From positions 372,001 through 436,000 of the forward strand of contig NZ_JAHBGI010000002.1 of assembly GCF_018500185.1 (NCBI RefSeq): a stretch of DNA of 64,000 bases, given 5' to 3'. Origin of the DNA: Litoribacter ruber. GTDB lineage: Bacteria; Bacteroidota; Bacteroidia; Cytophagales; Cyclobacteriaceae. Below the pieces are notes generated by a model, which searched no databases, had not been told where the DNA came from, and saw only the letters and a list, made by a program, of their open reading frames with translations. Of this stretch, positions 62,404 to 64,000 are shown one piece after another (within the stretch, counting starts at the first letter, position 1; every line of letters starts with the position of its first letter). A program made the position numbers and the translations under genes.

Positions 62404-63957
62404 ATGACAGTCATTGGAGAAATTATCAAAAGGGCAATCGAGTTTGGGGATAAACTGAACTCGGATCAGAGCCCGAAAGACGCTCAATTGGAAGTATTGG
62501 AAAGCCTGTTGGATAAAGCAAAAGACACCTCTTTTGGTCTTTACTATGGTTTTCAGCAGATTTTGGATGAGGATGAGGATATAGACAAGGCATTTGCCAA
62601 AAAGGTCCCCTACCACGATTACGACGCCATGTACAACAAATGGTGGTGCAAGCTTATGGACCGGCATGAAAACATCACATGGCCGGGACTCAATGAGTAT
62701 TTTGCCGTGAGCAGTGGCACCACGAGTGCCAGCAAACATATCCCCGTCACAGACGACATGCTCGATTCCATCCGGAAAACTGGTGTAAAGCAGATTATGA
62801 CCCTTTCCAAATATGACCTTCCCGGTGATTTTTTTGAAAAACAGATCATGATGTTGGGAAGCTCTACCGATTTGAAGGAAAACAACGGTTTTCTTGAAGG
62901 GGAAATCAGCGGTATTAGCGCCAGCAGAATCCCTTTTTGGTTTAAAAACTTTTACAAACCTGGAGAGGAAATAGCCTCAATTGAGGACTGGGACAAGCGC
63001 GTGGAAGCCATAGCCAAAAAAGCCAAAGAATGGGATATTGGCAGCATCAGTGGCATTCCTTCTTGGATAGAACTGATGATGAAAAAGGTCATCGAATACC
63101 ACAAGGTGGATAATATTCACGACATTTGGCCAAACTTGGCTGTTTACACCCCTGGTGGGGTAGCATTCGAACCCCACCGAAAGAGCTTTGAAAAACTGCT
63201 CGCGCATCCCCTAATCTACATAGATACTTATTTGGCATCGGAAGGATTTTTGGCTTTCCAAAGCAGGCCGGATTCCAGCTCCATGACTTTGGTACTCGAC
63301 AACGGGATTTACTTTGAGTTTGTCCCCTTCAAGCCTGAAAACATGACCGAGTCAGGGGCCGTTCATCCGGATGCCCCCTCATTGGCCATTGACCAGGTGG
63401 AAGAAGGGGTTGATTATATCCTTGTCATTTCTACTGTTTCGGGAGCCTGGAGGTATATGATTGGAGACACCATTCAGTTTACCGACAAGGAGAAATGTGA
63501 AATCATCATTACGGGACGAACCAAGTTCTTCCTGAATGTAGTTGGTTCGCAACTAAGTGTGCACCAAATGGATCAGGCAATTGAGCAGATTCAGGAACAA
63601 TTTTCCATTGCCATCCCTGAATTCACCGTAGCGGCCGTCAAAAAGGATGGGGAATACATTCACCGCTGGTATCTGGGTGTGGATGGTGATAGTAGTGATG
63701 AAAATGTTGTCGCTGAGGAACTGGACAAGATCCTCCAGGAAAATAACAAGAACTACAAAGTGGCGAGAAGCAAATCCCTGAAGGGAGTTGAAACCCGCAT
63801 TATTCCTGTTGATCTTTTCAACGACTTCAATGAAGTAAAGAAGAAAAAGGGAGGTCAGGTGAAATTTGCCAAAGTCATGAAAGAAGAGGCCTTCGAAGAG
63901 TGGGAAAGTTTCGTAAAGGAGAAAAATCCACCTTTGAGCCCAACAAATGAGGTATAG
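62404..63957 (+). CDS. GH3-family acyl-adenylate-forming enzyme
   Basis: 517 aa. The GH3 ATP/phosphate motif is 'YFAVSSGTTSASKHIPVTDD' (residues ~98-117). A second nucleotide motif is 'YIDTYLASEGFLAFQSRPDS' (about 274-293), and 'WRYMIGDTIQFTDKEKCEII' (about 350-369) is the third. The C-terminal domain is ~120 residues. Plant GH3 enzymes adenylate auxin or jasmonate and join them to amino acids; bacterial members have unknown acyl substrates. All motifs are complete. It follows the triple repeat after smc and begins with ATG 62404. Confidence 0.9.
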   Translation: MTVIGEIIKRAIEFGDKLNSDQSPKDAQLEVLESLLDKAKDTSFGLYYGFQQILDEDEDIDKAFAKKVPYHDYDAMYNKWWCKLMDRHENITWPGLNEYFAVSSGTTSASKHIPVTDDMLDSIRKTGVKQIMTLSKYDLPGDFFEKQIMMLGSSTDLKENNGFLEGEISGISASRIPFWFKNFYKPGEEIASIEDWDKRVEAIAKKAKEWDIGSISGIPSWIELMMKKVIEYHKVDNIHDIWPNLAVYTPGGVAFEPHRKSFEKLLAHPLIYIDTYLASEGFLAFQSRPDSSSMTLVLDNGIYFEFVPFKPENMTESGAVHPDAPSLAIDQVEEGVDYILVISTVSGAWRYMIGDTIQFTDKEKCEIIITGRTKFFLNVVGSQLSVHQMDQAIEQIQEQFSIAIPEFTVAAVKKDGEYIHRWYLGVDGDSSDENVVAEELDKILQENNKNYKVARSKSLKGVETRIIPVDLFNDFNEVKKKKGGQVKFAKVMKEEAFEEWESFVKEKNPPLSPTNEV

Positions 63958-63987
63958 CCCTGTTTTTTAATAATAAACTAACCATTA

Positions 63988-64000
63988 ATGACCATGAAAC
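63988..64000 (+). CDS. Possible start of the next gene
   Basis: ATG ACC ATG AAA C at the window end, 31 bp after the GH3 stop. Only four codons are visible; the product cannot be told. Confidence 0.25.

Overview
The window reads as chromosome of a marine- or soil-type Bacteroidota, most likely order Cytophagales (Cyclobacteriaceae-like). This is inferred from protein families, not from a marker gene: large FtsX/MacB-type permeases whose N-termini read like 'YxxIAxRNxxK', many signal-peptide or lipoprotein hydrolases, TPR sensor kinases, DUF4153, DUF5694 and YitT proteins, promoters of the TTG-N18/19-TAnnTTTG type, and long intergenic regions filled with palindromic and tandem repeats. I found no rRNA, tRNA, prophage or CRISPR array.

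Layout. 0-2.7 kb: the 3' end of a PxpC-type carboxyltransferase gene, then a REP-associated tyrosine transposase flanked by five copies of a three-hairpin palindromic unit, then a WYL regulator. 2.9-14.9 kb: a GT-C membrane glycosyltransferase, a lipoprotein, two FtsX-type permeases, and a small winged-helix regulon (membrane protein, regulator, DUF4153 protein) with the same palindromic operator at both promoters. A 97-bp tandem array lies between convergent genes, and a VOC gene is frameshifted. 15.5-22.5 kb: secreted hydrolases (DUF5694, amidohydrolase, M1-like peptidase, S41 peptidase, serine beta-lactamase-like protein) and gene relics. 22.5-28.7 kb: an accessory, decaying region with AT-rich DNA, a 139-bp tandem array, a C10-peptidase fragment, a small lipoprotein and its relic, a 56-aa membrane protein, REP-like palindromes, and a relic of the PAS protein encoded at 51.8 kb.

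28.7-46.7 kb is almost all minus strand. A TPR histidine kinase is followed by a five-gene signalling unit (histidine kinase, response regulator, response regulator-adenylate cyclase, YitT, HD hydrolase). Then come TerC, a hexapeptide acetyltransferase, an AI-2E-family permease and a CNNM-type protein. Next is a two-gene operon (a LOV-like PAS protein without the photoactive cysteine, and a hotdog thioesterase) that lies downstream of what looks like a complete cobalamin riboswitch. After that comes a run of small enzymes and START-fold proteins (DUF1428, VOC, SRPBCC, DUF1801) behind an AraC/GATase-like regulator, and a CrtA-like monooxygenase.

46.9-64 kb: an alkaline phosphatase, small exported proteins, a second S41 peptidase, a free-standing PAS-DHp protein without a kinase domain, a threonine-synthase-like enzyme, a macrolide-phosphotransferase-like kinase, a 1-Cys peroxiredoxin, SMC with a good Bacteroidota promoter, a 250-bp triple repeat, and a GH3-family acyl-adenylase.

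The items I would follow first are the cobalamin riboswitch ahead of the PAS/thioesterase pair, the PAS-DHp protein with its deleted copy, the cyclase-HD signalling operon, and the nested families of hairpin repeats that recur through the intergenic DNA.
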